In this document: piece after piece, positions 8,517 through 17,660 of the stretch
Layout: each line of letters starts with the position of its first letter
Position numbering within the stretch: the stretch's first letter is position 1
Assembly: GCF_021919125.1 (NCBI RefSeq)
Contig: NZ_CP083439.1
Span: 248,001 to 312,000 of the forward strand
Source of the DNA: Clavibacter sp. A6099
GTDB taxonomy: Bacteria; Actinomycetota; Actinomycetes; Actinomycetales; Microbacteriaceae
Reading direction: 5' to 3'
DNA length: 64,000 nucleotides
Translations under genes and position numbers: made by a program
Notes under the pieces: model-generated
What the model was told of the DNA's origin: nothing
What the model saw: the letters and a program-made list of their open reading frames with translations, nothing else
Databases searched by the model: none

Positions 8517-9527
8517 TCACCGCGTCCGCGTCGGCGGCGGCCCCGTCGTCGCCCGGCGCACGAGGCGCGTCGGCAGCTGCACGTGCATCGCGTCGGGCCC
8601 GGTGCCGCCCATGAGCGACATGAGCAGGTCCACCGCGGTCGTGCCGAGGCGCTGCATCGGCTGGCGGATGGTGGTGAGCGCCGGGGTCATCTGCGACGCC
8701 TCGGGGATGTCATCGAAGCCGATGACGGAGAGGTCCTCGGGCACGCGGATCCCGAGCTCGGCCGCCACCTGCAGGATCGCGATGCCCGAGAGGTCGTTGG
8801 CGGCGAAGATCGCGGTCGGCCGATCCGGCATCGACAGCAGGGCGCGCGCCGGGTCCCGCGCGGCCGCGGTGAGGAAGAGGCCCGCGCGGACGAGCGCCGG
8901 GTCGAACGCGATGCCCGCGTCCTGCAGCGCGCGCCGGTAGCCGGCCTCGCGCAGGCTCGCGGATCGGAGGTCGGGCCGGCCCGCGAGGAAGCCGATCCGG
9001 CGGTGCCCGAGCTCGAGGAGGTGCCGCGTCGCCTGGAGCGCGCCGCCGAGGCTGTCGGACTCGACGCTCGGCAGGTCGGCGGGACCCGTGTGCGGGTCGA
9101 TGGAGACGACGGGGATGTCGGTCTGCGCCGTCACGACCGTCGGCGTCACCATGATCGCGCCGTCGATGAGGGTGCCGCTCAGCCGGCTGAGCGACCGGCG
9201 CTCCCAGCCCGTGTTGTCCACCTGCCGGGAGCCGCTGTAAGCCAGGAGGTCGTAGCGCGAGTTCCGGAGGGCCGCGCCCACGCCCTTGAGGATCTCGGCG
9301 CTGAACGGCTCGAAGCCCGCCACCAGCACGCCGATCACGCCGGTGCGGTGGGACCGCATGCTGCTCGCGACGAGGCTCGACTCGTAGCCGAGGCGCTCGA
9401 CGACCTCCATCACGCGGCGCGACGTCTCGGCCGAGATCCCGTAGCGCCCGTTCACCGCCTTGGACACGGTGGACACCGAGACGCCGGCGGCAGCGGCGAC
9501 GTCGTGGATGGTGGGGCGGCGGGACAT
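8517..9527 (-). CDS. LacI-family transcriptional regulator
   Basis: A 336-residue sugar-responsive repressor. The N-terminal LacI helix-turn-helix is TIHDVAAAAGVSVSTVSKAV (residues 6-25), followed by the hinge and a periplasmic-binding-protein-like effector domain (IGVLVAGFEPF, AIFAANDLSGI, DLSVIGFDDIPEA, TTIRQPMQRLG). It is divergent from the sugar ABC/GH3 operon and separated from it by 227 bp that contain an AAACGTTT core. The simplest reading is that it represses that operon and itself until a glycoside or sugar is present. The inducer is unknown; a beta-glucoside or xyloside would fit the GH3 enzyme. Confidence 0.9.
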   Translation of the reverse strand: MSRRPTIHDVAAAAGVSVSTVSKAVNGRYGISAETSRRVMEVVERLGYESSLVASSMRSHRTGVIGVLVAGFEPFSAEILKGVGAALRNSRYDLLAYSGSRQVDNTGWERRSLSRLSGTLIDGAIMVTPTVVTAQTDIPVVSIDPHTGPADLPSVESDSLGGALQATRHLLELGHRRIGFLAGRPDLRSASLREAGYRRALQDAGIAFDPALVRAGLFLTAAARDPARALLSMPDRPTAIFAANDLSGIAILQVAAELGIRVPEDLSVIGFDDIPEASQMTPALTTIRQPMQRLGTTAVDLLMSLMGGTGPDAMHVQLPTRLVRRATTGPPPTRTR

Positions 9528-9562
9528 GGACTGGACCCTACGCCCGGAGAAAAGGATTTCGA

Positions 9563-9570
9563 AAACGTTT
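9563..9570. promoter_or_regulatory. Candidate LacI-type operator
   Basis: AAACGTTT is an 8-bp perfect palindrome with the central CG typical of LacI-family operators, inside TTTCGAAAACGTTTGAC. It sits 36 bp from the LacI start codon and about 185 bp upstream of the sugar-binding lipoprotein gene. It is AT-rich in a very GC-rich region. Binding is inferred. Nothing else is recognisable in 9571-9754. Confidence 0.5.
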
Positions 9571-9754
9571 GACGAAGATCCGGCCGCGACCGAGACTGGC
9601 CCGACCGGCCCCCCGTCACGACGAGGCGACGACGCGACGACGCGACAGAGGGCCCGGACCGAGTCGCACCCCACAGCACCAGGCACGCGGCTCGTGCACG
9701 TCCCCCCCCCGACACCCGCCAGGGTGCGCTCAATGAAGAGACAGGTAGAACGAC

Positions 9755-11047
9755 ATGAAGGCACGGAAGATCCTCACGGGATCCGCGGCCCTGCTCGTGG
9801 GGGCCCTCGCCCTCACCGGCTGCAGCGGCAGCGGATCCGGCAGCGGCGACGACGGCGGCCCCGTCGAGATGACGCTGTGGCACAACTCCACCACCGGCCC
9901 GGGCAAGGCGTTCTGGGACAAGACGACCGCGGACTTCAACGCCGCGAACCCGGGCGTCACGGTCACGCCCACGTCGGTCCAGAACGAGGACCTCGACGGC
10001 AAGCTCCAGACCGCGCTCAACTCGGGCGACGCGCCCGACATCTTCCTGCAGCGCGGTGGCGGCAAGCTCGCCGCCACGGTCGCGGCGGGACAGGTCATGG
10101 ACATCACGGACGGCATCTCCGCCGACGCGAAGGCCGGCATCGCGCAGAGCGCGTTCGACGCGAACTCGATCGACGGCAAGGCGTACGCCATGCCCGTCGC
10201 CGTGCTCCCGAGCGGCATCTTCTACAGCCAGGACCTCTTCACGGCGGCCGGCATCACGGAGACGCCGAAGACCATGGACGAGCTGGACGCGGCCGTCGAC
10301 AAGCTCAAGGCCACGGGAGTCGCCCCCATCGCGCTCGGCGCGAAGGACGCGTGGCCCGCCGCGCACTGGTACTTCAACTTCGCGCTCCGCGAGTGCAGCT
10401 CCGCCACGCTCGAGAAGGCCGCCACGGACAAGGACTTCAGCGACGACTGCTGGATCAAGGCGGGCCAGGATGTCGAGGACCTCGTGGGCACGAACCCCTT
10501 CAACGACGGCTTCCTCACCACCGCGGCGCAGCAGGGCGCCGGCTCGTCGGCCGGCCTCATCGCCAACAAGAAGGCGGCCATGGAGCTCATGGGCGCCTGG
10601 GACCCGGGAGTAATCGCGGGCCTGACCCCGGACACGAAGCCGCTGGCCGACCTGTCCTGGTTCCCCTTCCCGGAGATCTCCGGCGGCAAGGGCGAGCCCG
10701 GCTCCATCATGGGCGGCATCGACGGGTACTCCTGCTCCGCGCAGGCCCCGAAGGCGTGCGTCGACTTCCTCAACTACATCGGCACCGCCGACGTGCAGAA
10801 GGAGTACTACGCGGCCTTCAACGCCCCGCCCGTGAACACCGAGGCGCAGACCGCGGTCACCGAGCCGTACCTGAAGGAGATCATCGCGGCGTACAACGAC
10901 GCGCCCTACGTCTCCCAGTGGCTCGACACGGTCTACGGCCTGAACGTCGGCAACGCGATGAACGTCGGCGTGGTCGACCTCATGGCGGGCGACGGCAGCC
11001 CGGAGAAGCTCATCCAGACCGTCGGCGACGCGGCCAAGAAGGCCTAG
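9755..11047 (+). CDS. Sugar ABC transporter substrate-binding lipoprotein
   Basis: A 430-residue extracellular solute-binding protein (family 1) that captures an oligosaccharide and delivers it to the downstream permeases. A lipoprotein signal ends in the lipobox ALTGC with Cys23, followed by a Ser/Gly linker. Family hallmarks include VEMTLWHNSTTGPGKAF, APDIFLQRGGG, a GSIMGGIDGYSCSAQAP segment and a helical C-terminus. It is the first gene of an operon with two permeases and a GH3 glycosidase, so a plant-derived beta-linked oligosaccharide is the likely substrate. The start has only a weak AGG ribosome site. Confidence 0.92.
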   Translation: MKARKILTGSAALLVGALALTGCSGSGSGSGDDGGPVEMTLWHNSTTGPGKAFWDKTTADFNAANPGVTVTPTSVQNEDLDGKLQTALNSGDAPDIFLQRGGGKLAATVAAGQVMDITDGISADAKAGIAQSAFDANSIDGKAYAMPVAVLPSGIFYSQDLFTAAGITETPKTMDELDAAVDKLKATGVAPIALGAKDAWPAAHWYFNFALRECSSATLEKAATDKDFSDDCWIKAGQDVEDLVGTNPFNDGFLTTAAQQGAGSSAGLIANKKAAMELMGAWDPGVIAGLTPDTKPLADLSWFPFPEISGGKGEPGSIMGGIDGYSCSAQAPKACVDFLNYIGTADVQKEYYAAFNAPPVNTEAQTAVTEPYLKEIIAAYNDAPYVSQWLDTVYGLNVGNAMNVGVVDLMAGDGSPEKLIQTVGDAAKKA

Positions 11048-11057
11048 GCGCACCGAC

Positions 11058-12083
11058 ATGGCCATCCGCGAGAGCTCGCTCGACGAGCAGCGTCCCGCGG
11101 CTGATCCTGCACACCCCGAGGGCGGCGTCGTGACGACGCCGCCCTCGGCGGTCCGTGCGCGACGCCGCGGCCTCGGCTGGTCCGGTCGCCTCGAGGTCCT
11201 GATCCTCGTCGGCCCGGCCCTCCTCTTCTTCCTGGGCTTCGTCATCTACCCCGTGGTGATGGCGGCCTACTACGGCTTCTTCAGCTGGCAGGGCTTCGGC
11301 CCGCCCACGGTGTTCGTGGGCTTCCGGAACTACATCACGATCCTCCAGGACCCCACGTTCCACGAGGCGCTGATGCACAACGCCGTCATCGTGATCCTGT
11401 CGCTCGTGCTCCAGGGCCCGGTCGCGATCCTCGTGGCGCTCCTGCTCAACCGGAAGCTGCGCGGCCAGTCGATCATCCGCGTGCTGATCTTCGTGCCGTA
11501 CGTGATCTCCGAGGTCGTCGTCGGCACCGGCTGGAGCCTCATGCTCCAGGGCTCCGGCGCGCTCAACGGCTTCCTCGCGAATGTCGGCCTGGGCGACCTC
11601 CGGCAGGACTGGCTCGCCAACCCGGACATCGCGATCTGGTCGCTCATGACGATCATCACGTGGAAGTACATCGGCTTCGCGGTGATCCTCTTCCTCGCGG
11701 GCCTCCAGGGCATCCCCGAGGAGCTGTCCGAGGCGGCCGCCATCGACGGCGCGTCGTACTGGCAGATCCAGCGGCGCATCACGCTGCCGCTGCTCGCGCC
11801 GACGCTGCGCATCTGGGCGTTCCTGTCGATCATCGGCTCGCTGCAGCTGTTCGACCTCGTGTACATCATCTGGGGCCAGTACATCTCGGCCACCGCGGGC
11901 ACCTCGACCATGGCCACGTACCTCGTGGCGAACGGGCGCGGATCCGGCAACTACGGGTACGGCAACGCCGTCGCCGTGGTGCTGTTCCTCATCTCCCTGG
12001 TCGTCGCGCTGATCTACCAGCGGTTCGTCCTCAACCGCGACACCGCCGGCGCCCTCACGGGTGCGGGAAGGAAGAAGAAGTGA
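11058..12083 (+). CDS. Sugar ABC transporter permease, MalF-type
   Basis: Inner-membrane permease of 341 residues with about six transmembrane helices after a cytoplasmic tail of about 45 residues. The EAA loop that contacts the ATPase is EELSEAAAIDGASYWQIQRR, with GLQGIPEELSEAA just before. It forms a heterodimeric channel with the next gene product. It follows the binding-protein gene by 10 bp. No ATP-binding subunit is encoded in the operon; a shared ATPase of the MsiK type encoded elsewhere is the usual solution in actinobacteria. Confidence 0.92.
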   Translation: MAIRESSLDEQRPAADPAHPEGGVVTTPPSAVRARRRGLGWSGRLEVLILVGPALLFFLGFVIYPVVMAAYYGFFSWQGFGPPTVFVGFRNYITILQDPTFHEALMHNAVIVILSLVLQGPVAILVALLLNRKLRGQSIIRVLIFVPYVISEVVVGTGWSLMLQGSGALNGFLANVGLGDLRQDWLANPDIAIWSLMTIITWKYIGFAVILFLAGLQGIPEELSEAAAIDGASYWQIQRRITLPLLAPTLRIWAFLSIIGSLQLFDLVYIIWGQYISATAGTSTMATYLVANGRGSGNYGYGNAVAVVLFLISLVVALIYQRFVLNRDTAGALTGAGRKKK

Positions 12084-12985
12084 CCGCCGTCACCGCGGCT
12101 CCGCGCAACGCGGACCTCGATCCCACCTACTCGGCGAAGACGCCGAAGCCCAAGCGCGCCAAGGTGCCCGGGCAGGGGAACAACCCCGTCCCCTACCTCG
12201 TCGCGGTCGTGCTGATCGCCCTGATGCTGACGCCGGTGGCGTACATCATCCTGGGCGGGTTCCGCACGAACGCGCAGATCACGACCGATCCGGCGGGCTT
12301 CCCGTCGCCGTTCCAGATCCAGAACTACCTCGACGTGCTCGGCGGCTCGATGTTCTGGCGGCAGGTGGGCAACTCGCTCATCGCGGCGATCGGCACCACG
12401 GTCGGCGCGGTCGTCCTCGGGCTCATGGCGAGCTACGTGCTGGCGCGCTACACGTTCTTCGGCCGGGGAGCGCTCTACGCGCTGTTCGCGTCGGGGCTCA
12501 TGTTCCCCATCACGGTGGCCATCACGCCGCTGTACATCGTGATCCGCTCGCTCGGCCTCACGAACTCGCTGCCGGGGATCATCCTCCCGCAGATCGCGTT
12601 CGCGCTCCCGACGACGATCATCATCCTGGTGCCGTTCCTCCGGGCGATCCCGGACGAGATCCAGGAGGCCGCGTTCATCGACGGGTGCAGCCGCATCGGG
12701 TTCTTCTTCCGCATGGTCGTGCGGCTGTCGATGCCGGGCGTCATCACGGTGGGCATCCTCGCGTTCATCGGCAGCTGGAACAGCTACCTGCTGCCGCTGT
12801 TCCTCCTCAGCGACGCGTCGATCTACACGCTGCCGCTCGGCGTGCAGTCGTTCTCGTCGCAGTACTCGGTGGACACGGCCAAGGTGCTCGCGTTCACGTC
12901 GCTGTCGATGATCCCGGCGCTGATCTTCTTCTCGATCTTCGAGCGCCGCATCGTCGGCGGCCTCACCGGCGCGGTGAAGGGGTGA
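12080..12985 (+). CDS. Sugar ABC transporter permease, MalG-type
   Basis: Second permease of 301 residues, starting at GTG 12080, which overlaps the previous stop as GTGA. The N-terminal tail contains a basic KTPKPKRAKVPGQG stretch, then six membrane helices. The EAA loop is DEIQEAAFIDGCSRIGFFFR. The sequence around ITVAITPLYIVIRSLGLTNS is typical of the MalG side. It partners the MalF-type subunit and the lipoprotein for oligosaccharide import. It is coupled at its 3' end to the GH3 gene through another GTGA overlap. Confidence 0.92.
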   Translation: MTAVTAAPRNADLDPTYSAKTPKPKRAKVPGQGNNPVPYLVAVVLIALMLTPVAYIILGGFRTNAQITTDPAGFPSPFQIQNYLDVLGGSMFWRQVGNSLIAAIGTTVGAVVLGLMASYVLARYTFFGRGALYALFASGLMFPITVAITPLYIVIRSLGLTNSLPGIILPQIAFALPTTIIILVPFLRAIPDEIQEAAFIDGCSRIGFFFRMVVRLSMPGVITVGILAFIGSWNSYLLPLFLLSDASIYTLPLGVQSFSSQYSVDTAKVLAFTSLSMIPALIFFSIFERRIVGGLTGAVKG

Positions 12986-15363
12986 CCGGGGCGGAGACGT
13001 CCCCGGCGCCCGGCGCCGTCGCGCTGCCCGAGGTCTCGGCGCGCGTGCGCGAGCTGCACGCGCGCATGACCCTCGAGGAGAAGCTCGCGCAGATCGTCGG
13101 CTACTGGGTCGACCAGGGCGGCGAGGTGGTCGCGCCCATGCAGGGCGAGATGGCGACGACCGGCCGCTACGAGGAGGCGACCGAGCACGGCCTCGGGCAC
13201 CTCACCCGCGTGTACGGCACGCGTCCGGTGGATCCCGTCGAGCGCGCGTCCTGGCTGTGGGCCGAGCAGCGCCGCCTCCAGAAGGAGACGCGGCTCGGGA
13301 TCCCGGCGCTCGTGCACGAGGAGTGCCTCACGGGGCTCGCCGCGTGGCAGGCCGCGACCTTCCCCACGCCGCTCGCGTGGGGCGCGTCCTTCGACCCGGG
13401 TCTCGTGGAGGAGATGGCCGCGCTCATCGGCGGGTCGATGAAGGAGCTCGGCGTGCACCAGGGCCTCGCGCCCGTGCTCGACGTGATCCGCGACGCCCGC
13501 TGGGGCCGCGTCGACGAGTGCATCGCCGAGGACCCGTACGTGGTCGGCACGATCGGCACGGCGTACGTGAAGGGGCTGCAGTCGGCCGGGATCCACGCCA
13601 CGCTCAAGCACTTCGTCGGCTACTCGGTCTCGCAGTCCGGCCGCAACCACGCGCCCGCGCACGTGGGCCCGCGCTTCGTGGAGGACGTGCTGCTGCCGCC
13701 CTTCGAGATGGCGGTGCTCGACGGCGGCGTGCGGTCGGTCATGAACTCGTACGCGGAGATCGACGGCGCGCCCGTCGGCGCCACCCCCGAGTACCTCACC
13801 GACGTGCTGCGCGGCCGCTGGGGCTTCGACGGCGTCGTGGTCTCCGACTACTTCTCCGTCGCGTTCCTCCAGGTGATGCACGCCGTCGCGGGCGACCGCG
13901 GCGAGGCGGCGGCGCTGGCCCTCGCGGCCGGCATCGACGTGGAGCTGCCCACGGGCGACGCGTACCTCGCGCCGCTGGCGGAGCGGATCCGCGCCGGGCT
14001 CGCCGACGAGTCGCTCGTCGACCGCGCGGTGCTCCGCGTGCTCGACGAGAAGGAGGAGCTGGGGCTGCTCGACGCGACGTTCGAGGATCCGCCCACGTCG
14101 ATCGATCTCGACACACCGGCCCACCGGGATGTCGCGCGCCGGCTCGCGGAGGAGTCCGTGGTGCTGCTCGCGAACGACGGCACGCTGCCGCTCGCGGGCG
14201 CCGGCCGCACGGCGCCCGGACGCATCGCGCTCATCGGCCCCAACGCCGACAGCGCCGAGGCGCTCATGGGCTGCTACTCGTTCGCGAACCACGTGCTCGC
14301 GCACCACCCGGGCACGCCGCTCGGGTTCGCGATCCCGACGGTCGCCGAGGCGCTGCGCGTCGAGCTGCCCGACAGCGAGCTGGTGCTCGTGGCGGGCGCC
14401 GAGGTCGAGGGCGACGACCGCTCGGGCTTCGCCGCCGCGGTCGAGGCCGCGCGCGGATCCGACCTCGCGGTCGTGGTCGTCGGCGACCGGGCGGGCCTGT
14501 TCGGCCGCGGCACGGTCGGCGAGGGCAACGACGTCGAGAGCCTCGAGCTGCCGGGCGTGCAGCGCGAGCTGGTCGAGGCCGTGCGCGCCACCGGGACCCC
14601 CGTGGTCGTGGTGCTGCTCACCGGCCGGCCGTACGCGGTGGCGTGGGCGGTCGAGGGCGATGCGGCTCCGGCGGCCGTGCTGCAGGCGTTCTTCCCGGGC
14701 GAGGAGGGCGGATCCGCGATCGCGGGCGTCCTCTCCGGCCGGGTGTCGCCCTCGGGTCGCCTGCCCGTCTCGCTCCCGCGCTCCGCGGGCGCGCAACCGT
14801 TCTCGTACCTGCACCCGATCCTGGGCGGCCCGAGCGAGGTGACGAGCGCGGATCCCACGCCCGTGCTCCCGTTCGGGCACGGCCTGTCGTACACGACGTT
14901 CGCGCGCACGGATCTCTCCGTGACATCGGCCGAAGTGGCGGCGGGGGAGGCCTTCACCGCGACCGTCGAGGTCCGCAACACGGGCGACCGCGACGGCACC
15001 GACGTCGTGCAGCTCTACGCGCGCGACGTGCAGGGCAGCGTCACGCGGCCCGTCGCGCAGCTGCTCGGCTACCTGCGGCTGGATCTGGCCGCGGGCGAGT
15101 CCGCGCGCGTCACGTTCCGGGTGCCCACCACCCGCCTCGCCTTCACCGACCTGCGGTACCGCCGCGTGGTCGAGCCGGGCGCGGTCGAGCTGTGGGTCGG
15201 CCCGTCGAGCTCGGTGAAGGAGACGGAGGCGGCGATCGAGGTCACCGGATCCGCGCACCACGTCACGATCGCCGACGAGCGGTACGTGGGCACGTCGGTC
15301 GAGCGCGCCGGGGTCACCGCGGACGCGTCCGCGGTGCCGGAGCGGGTGCTCGAGCCGAGCTGA
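12982..15363 (+). CDS. Glycoside hydrolase family 3 beta-glycosidase
   Basis: A 793-residue cytoplasmic enzyme (no signal peptide) that probably cleaves the imported beta-linked oligosaccharide to monosaccharides; beta-glucosidase or beta-xylosidase are both possible. The N-terminal TIM-barrel has the LKHFVGYS and GRNHAP motifs, and the nucleophile is D289 in VVVSDYFSV. The second alpha/beta domain begins at about residue 380 (SVVLLANDGTLPL), and the C-terminal FnIII-like domain is at about 650-735 (TVEVRNTGDRDGTDVVQLY). Start GTG 12982 overlaps the permease stop (GTGA). Family is certain, substrate is not. Confidence 0.9.
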   Translation: MTGAETSPAPGAVALPEVSARVRELHARMTLEEKLAQIVGYWVDQGGEVVAPMQGEMATTGRYEEATEHGLGHLTRVYGTRPVDPVERASWLWAEQRRLQKETRLGIPALVHEECLTGLAAWQAATFPTPLAWGASFDPGLVEEMAALIGGSMKELGVHQGLAPVLDVIRDARWGRVDECIAEDPYVVGTIGTAYVKGLQSAGIHATLKHFVGYSVSQSGRNHAPAHVGPRFVEDVLLPPFEMAVLDGGVRSVMNSYAEIDGAPVGATPEYLTDVLRGRWGFDGVVVSDYFSVAFLQVMHAVAGDRGEAAALALAAGIDVELPTGDAYLAPLAERIRAGLADESLVDRAVLRVLDEKEELGLLDATFEDPPTSIDLDTPAHRDVARRLAEESVVLLANDGTLPLAGAGRTAPGRIALIGPNADSAEALMGCYSFANHVLAHHPGTPLGFAIPTVAEALRVELPDSELVLVAGAEVEGDDRSGFAAAVEAARGSDLAVVVVGDRAGLFGRGTVGEGNDVESLELPGVQRELVEAVRATGTPVVVVLLTGRPYAVAWAVEGDAAPAAVLQAFFPGEEGGSAIAGVLSGRVSPSGRLPVSLPRSAGAQPFSYLHPILGGPSEVTSADPTPVLPFGHGLSYTTFARTDLSVTSAEVAAGEAFTATVEVRNTGDRDGTDVVQLYARDVQGSVTRPVAQLLGYLRLDLAAGESARVTFRVPTTRLAFTDLRYRRVVEPGAVELWVGPSSSVKETEAAIEVTGSAHHVTIADERYVGTSVERAGVTADASAVPERVLEPS

Positions 15364-15382
15364 TCCCGCCCACGTCCGACCG

Positions 15383-15425
15383 GAGCCCCGGCCGCCGCGC
15401 CCTCGACGCGCGGCGGCCGGGGCTC
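15383..15425. terminator. Strong intrinsic-type hairpin after the sugar operon
   Basis: A perfect 17-bp GC stem (15383-15399 pairs with 15409-15425, GAGCCCCGG... against ...CCGGGGCTC) with a 9-nt loop, starting 20 bp after the GH3 stop and followed by CTGTC. It lies between the convergent GH3 and MmyB-type regulator genes and could serve both. Confidence 0.8.
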
Positions 15426-15452
15426 TGTCACGCGGCGGGCCGGCGCGCGGAT

Positions 15453-16310
15453 TCAGGCCCCCGCGACCTCGACGGGCGCCGTCGTCAGCGCCTGCAGCCC
15501 CGTGACCCGCAGCAGATCCAGCCGCGCCTCGTCCGTGCTGCCGGGCTCGGCCGTGTAGACGACGATGCGGAGGTCGCTGCCCGGCACGGAGAGAGTGTCG
15601 CAGTCGATCGTGATGGGGCCGACCGCGGTGCTCGTGACGGTCTTGCGGCTCGACCGGTGCTCGGCGACGCGCGCCTCGCTCCAGCGGCGTTCGAACTCCG
15701 GCGCCTCGGCGCGCAGTCGGGCGACGAGGCGGGCGAGCGCGCGATCCGCGGGGTAGCGTCCGACGGCCGTGCGCAGGTCCGCCGTGAGGTCGCGCGCGAA
15801 CTCCTCCTCGTGCACGGCGTCGAAGTCGGTGCCCCCGTGGCCCTGGGTGAAGTAGGTCCAGACGAGGTTGCGGTCCCAGCCGGTGCGCGTCGACGGATCC
15901 CCGTTCAGCGCCGCCCATAGCGGGTTCCAGAGGAGCATGTCGTGCGTCGCCGTGAACACCGCGATGGGCACGTCGCCGAGCCGGTCGACGATCCGGTGCA
16001 CGCCCGGCGTGATGTGCCGGGGCACCTCGCCGCGGCCGGGCGGGGCGACGCCGGCGACCCGGTGCAGGTGGTCGCGCTCGTCCTCGGTGAGGCGGAGCGC
16101 GCGGGCGAGCGCGCCGAGCATCTGCGGCGACGGGTTAACCGACCGGCCCTGCTCCAGCCGCACCACGTAGTCGACGCTGACGCCCGCGAGCGCTGCCAGC
16201 TCCTCGCGGCGGAGGCCCGCGGTGCGGCGGTGGGATCCCGCGGGCAGGCCCACGTCGGCCGGCTGCACGCGCTCGCGCCAGGAGCGGAGGACGCTCGCGA
16301 ATTCGGTCAT
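15453..16310 (-). CDS. MmyB-type helix-turn-helix regulator
   Basis: A 285-residue regulator. The N-terminal XRE domain (about residues 25-85) has RREELAALAGVSVDYVVRLE followed by the GRSVNPSPQ loop. The C-terminal MmyB ligand-binding domain shows HDMLLWNPLWAAL, RNLVWTYF and a PGSDLRIVVYTAEPGS end. This family is very often divergent from short-chain dehydrogenases in actinobacteria, exactly as here (the SDR starts 101 bp away), and is believed to control that neighbour. Ligand unknown. Start chosen at MTEFASVLRSWRERV. Confidence 0.88.
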   Translation of the reverse strand: MTEFASVLRSWRERVQPADVGLPAGSHRRTAGLRREELAALAGVSVDYVVRLEQGRSVNPSPQMLGALARALRLTEDERDHLHRVAGVAPPGRGEVPRHITPGVHRIVDRLGDVPIAVFTATHDMLLWNPLWAALNGDPSTRTGWDRNLVWTYFTQGHGGTDFDAVHEEEFARDLTADLRTAVGRYPADRALARLVARLRAEAPEFERRWSEARVAEHRSSRKTVTSTAVGPITIDCDTLSVPGSDLRIVVYTAEPGSTDEARLDLLRVTGLQALTTAPVEVAGA

Positions 16311-16411
16311 GCCCCCATCCTCCGCGTCGGCGGGCGGATCACCCTGGTACCGCCGGTCCTCCCGTCGACCGGTGCCTGGGCGATGCGGCTGCCGGGGCGC
16401 AGGCTCGACCC

Positions 16412-17092
16412 ATGACCACGACACTCATCACCGGATCCAACCGGGGCCTCGGCCTCGAGACCGCACGCCGCCTCGTCGAGGCCGGCCACACCGTCCACGC
16501 CGGCATGCGCGACACCGCCGACGGCGACGCCGCCCGTGCCGTGGGCGCCCACCCCGTGCAGCTCGACGTCGATGACCAGGCGAGCGTCGACCGCGCCATC
16601 GCCTCGCTGCCGGACCTGGACGTGCTCGTCAACAACGCCGGGATCCTTGGATCCTCGCAGGGCGTCGACGACCTCACGCCGGAGGCGATGCTCGCGGTGC
16701 TGCAGACCAACGTCATCGCCGTGGTGCGCGTGACGCAGGCCGCGCTGCCGCTGCTGCGCGCATCCGCCGCCCCGGTGATCGTCAACGTCGCCTCGGGCGT
16801 CGGCTGGCCGCGCGCCCTCCGCGGCGAGGACACCGATGAGCGCCACGTGATGACCGTGCCCTACGCGACCTCGAAGGCCGCCCTCATCACCGCGACCGTG
16901 CAGTACGCCAAGAACCTGCCCGGCTTCCGGATCAACGCGACCGACCCCGGCTACACGGCGACCGAGTTCAACGGCAACACCGGACACCAGACCGTCACCG
17001 AGGGCACCGACGCGACCGTCGCGATGGCGCTCGTGGGGCCGGACGGGCCGACGGGCGAGTTCCACAGCCGGCACGGGCGGATCGAGTACTGA
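16412..17092 (+). CDS. Short-chain dehydrogenase/reductase
   Basis: A 226-residue NAD(P)-dependent oxidoreductase. The cofactor motif is TGSNRGLGLE (TGxxxGxG) near the N-terminus, with NNAG (VLVNNAGILG) at about residue 73. The active site is VNVASG with Tyr-Lys in YATSKAAL. It is shorter than many SDRs but complete, ending in SRHGRIEY. It is divergent from the MmyB-type regulator, which probably controls it. Substrate unknown. Confidence 0.9.
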   Translation: MTTTLITGSNRGLGLETARRLVEAGHTVHAGMRDTADGDAARAVGAHPVQLDVDDQASVDRAIASLPDLDVLVNNAGILGSSQGVDDLTPEAMLAVLQTNVIAVVRVTQAALPLLRASAAPVIVNVASGVGWPRALRGEDTDERHVMTVPYATSKAALITATVQYAKNLPGFRINATDPGYTATEFNGNTGHQTVTEGTDATVAMALVGPDGPTGEFHSRHGRIEY

Positions 17093-17120
17093 GGCCGGCG
17101 CGCGCTGGCAGGGTGGGGGC

Positions 17121-17651
17121 ATGACCGGCCCCCGCCTCCGCCCCTGGACCGTCGCGGACGCCCCCGCCCTCCGCGACGCGTTCCTCACGACGCCGGATCT
17201 CGTGGCGCAGCTCGGCGGCGCCGACCTGTCGAGCATCGCGGCGGCCGAGGCGCACATCGCCGGACCGCTCGCCTCCGACGACGCGCACCGCGTCTGGGCG
17301 ATCGTCGACGCGGGGGTCGCGGTCGGCAGCGTCGGCGTCTCCGCGATCGACCGACGGCACGACACGGCGTGGCTGCACTACTGGCTGGCGGGATCCGGTC
17401 GGGGCCGCGGCCTCGCTACGCGGGCGCTCGCGGGCGCGGCGGCATGGGCCTTCGCCGATGGCCTGTTCCGCCTCGAGCTCGGGCACCGCGTGAACAACCC
17501 GGCGTCGTGCCGGGTCGCGACGCGCGCGGGCTTCGCCGCCGAGGGGATCGAGCGCGCCAAGCTCCGCTACGGCGACGAGCGGTTCGACGTGGAGACGCAC
17601 GCGCGGTTGGCGACGGATCCGGTTCCGGCGGTCGTGTCGCTCCCCGGGTAG
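17121..17651 (+). CDS. GNAT acetyltransferase (RimJ/RimL-like)
   Basis: A 176-residue acyl-CoA-dependent N-acetyltransferase. It starts with LRPWTVADAPALRDAF. The acetyl-CoA loop is GSGRGRGLATRALAGAA (the R/QxxGxG/A pyrophosphate motif), followed by RLELGHRVNNPASCRVATRA, the usual helix that ends GNAT folds of the ribosomal-protein acetyltransferase type. It lies 28 bp after the SDR and 9 bp before the next gene, so it may belong to a loose operon. Acceptor unknown. Confidence 0.85.
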   Translation: MTGPRLRPWTVADAPALRDAFLTTPDLVAQLGGADLSSIAAAEAHIAGPLASDDAHRVWAIVDAGVAVGSVGVSAIDRRHDTAWLHYWLAGSGRGRGLATRALAGAAAWAFADGLFRLELGHRVNNPASCRVATRAGFAAEGIERAKLRYGDERFDVETHARLATDPVPAVVSLPG

Positions 17652-17660
17652 CGTCGGAGC

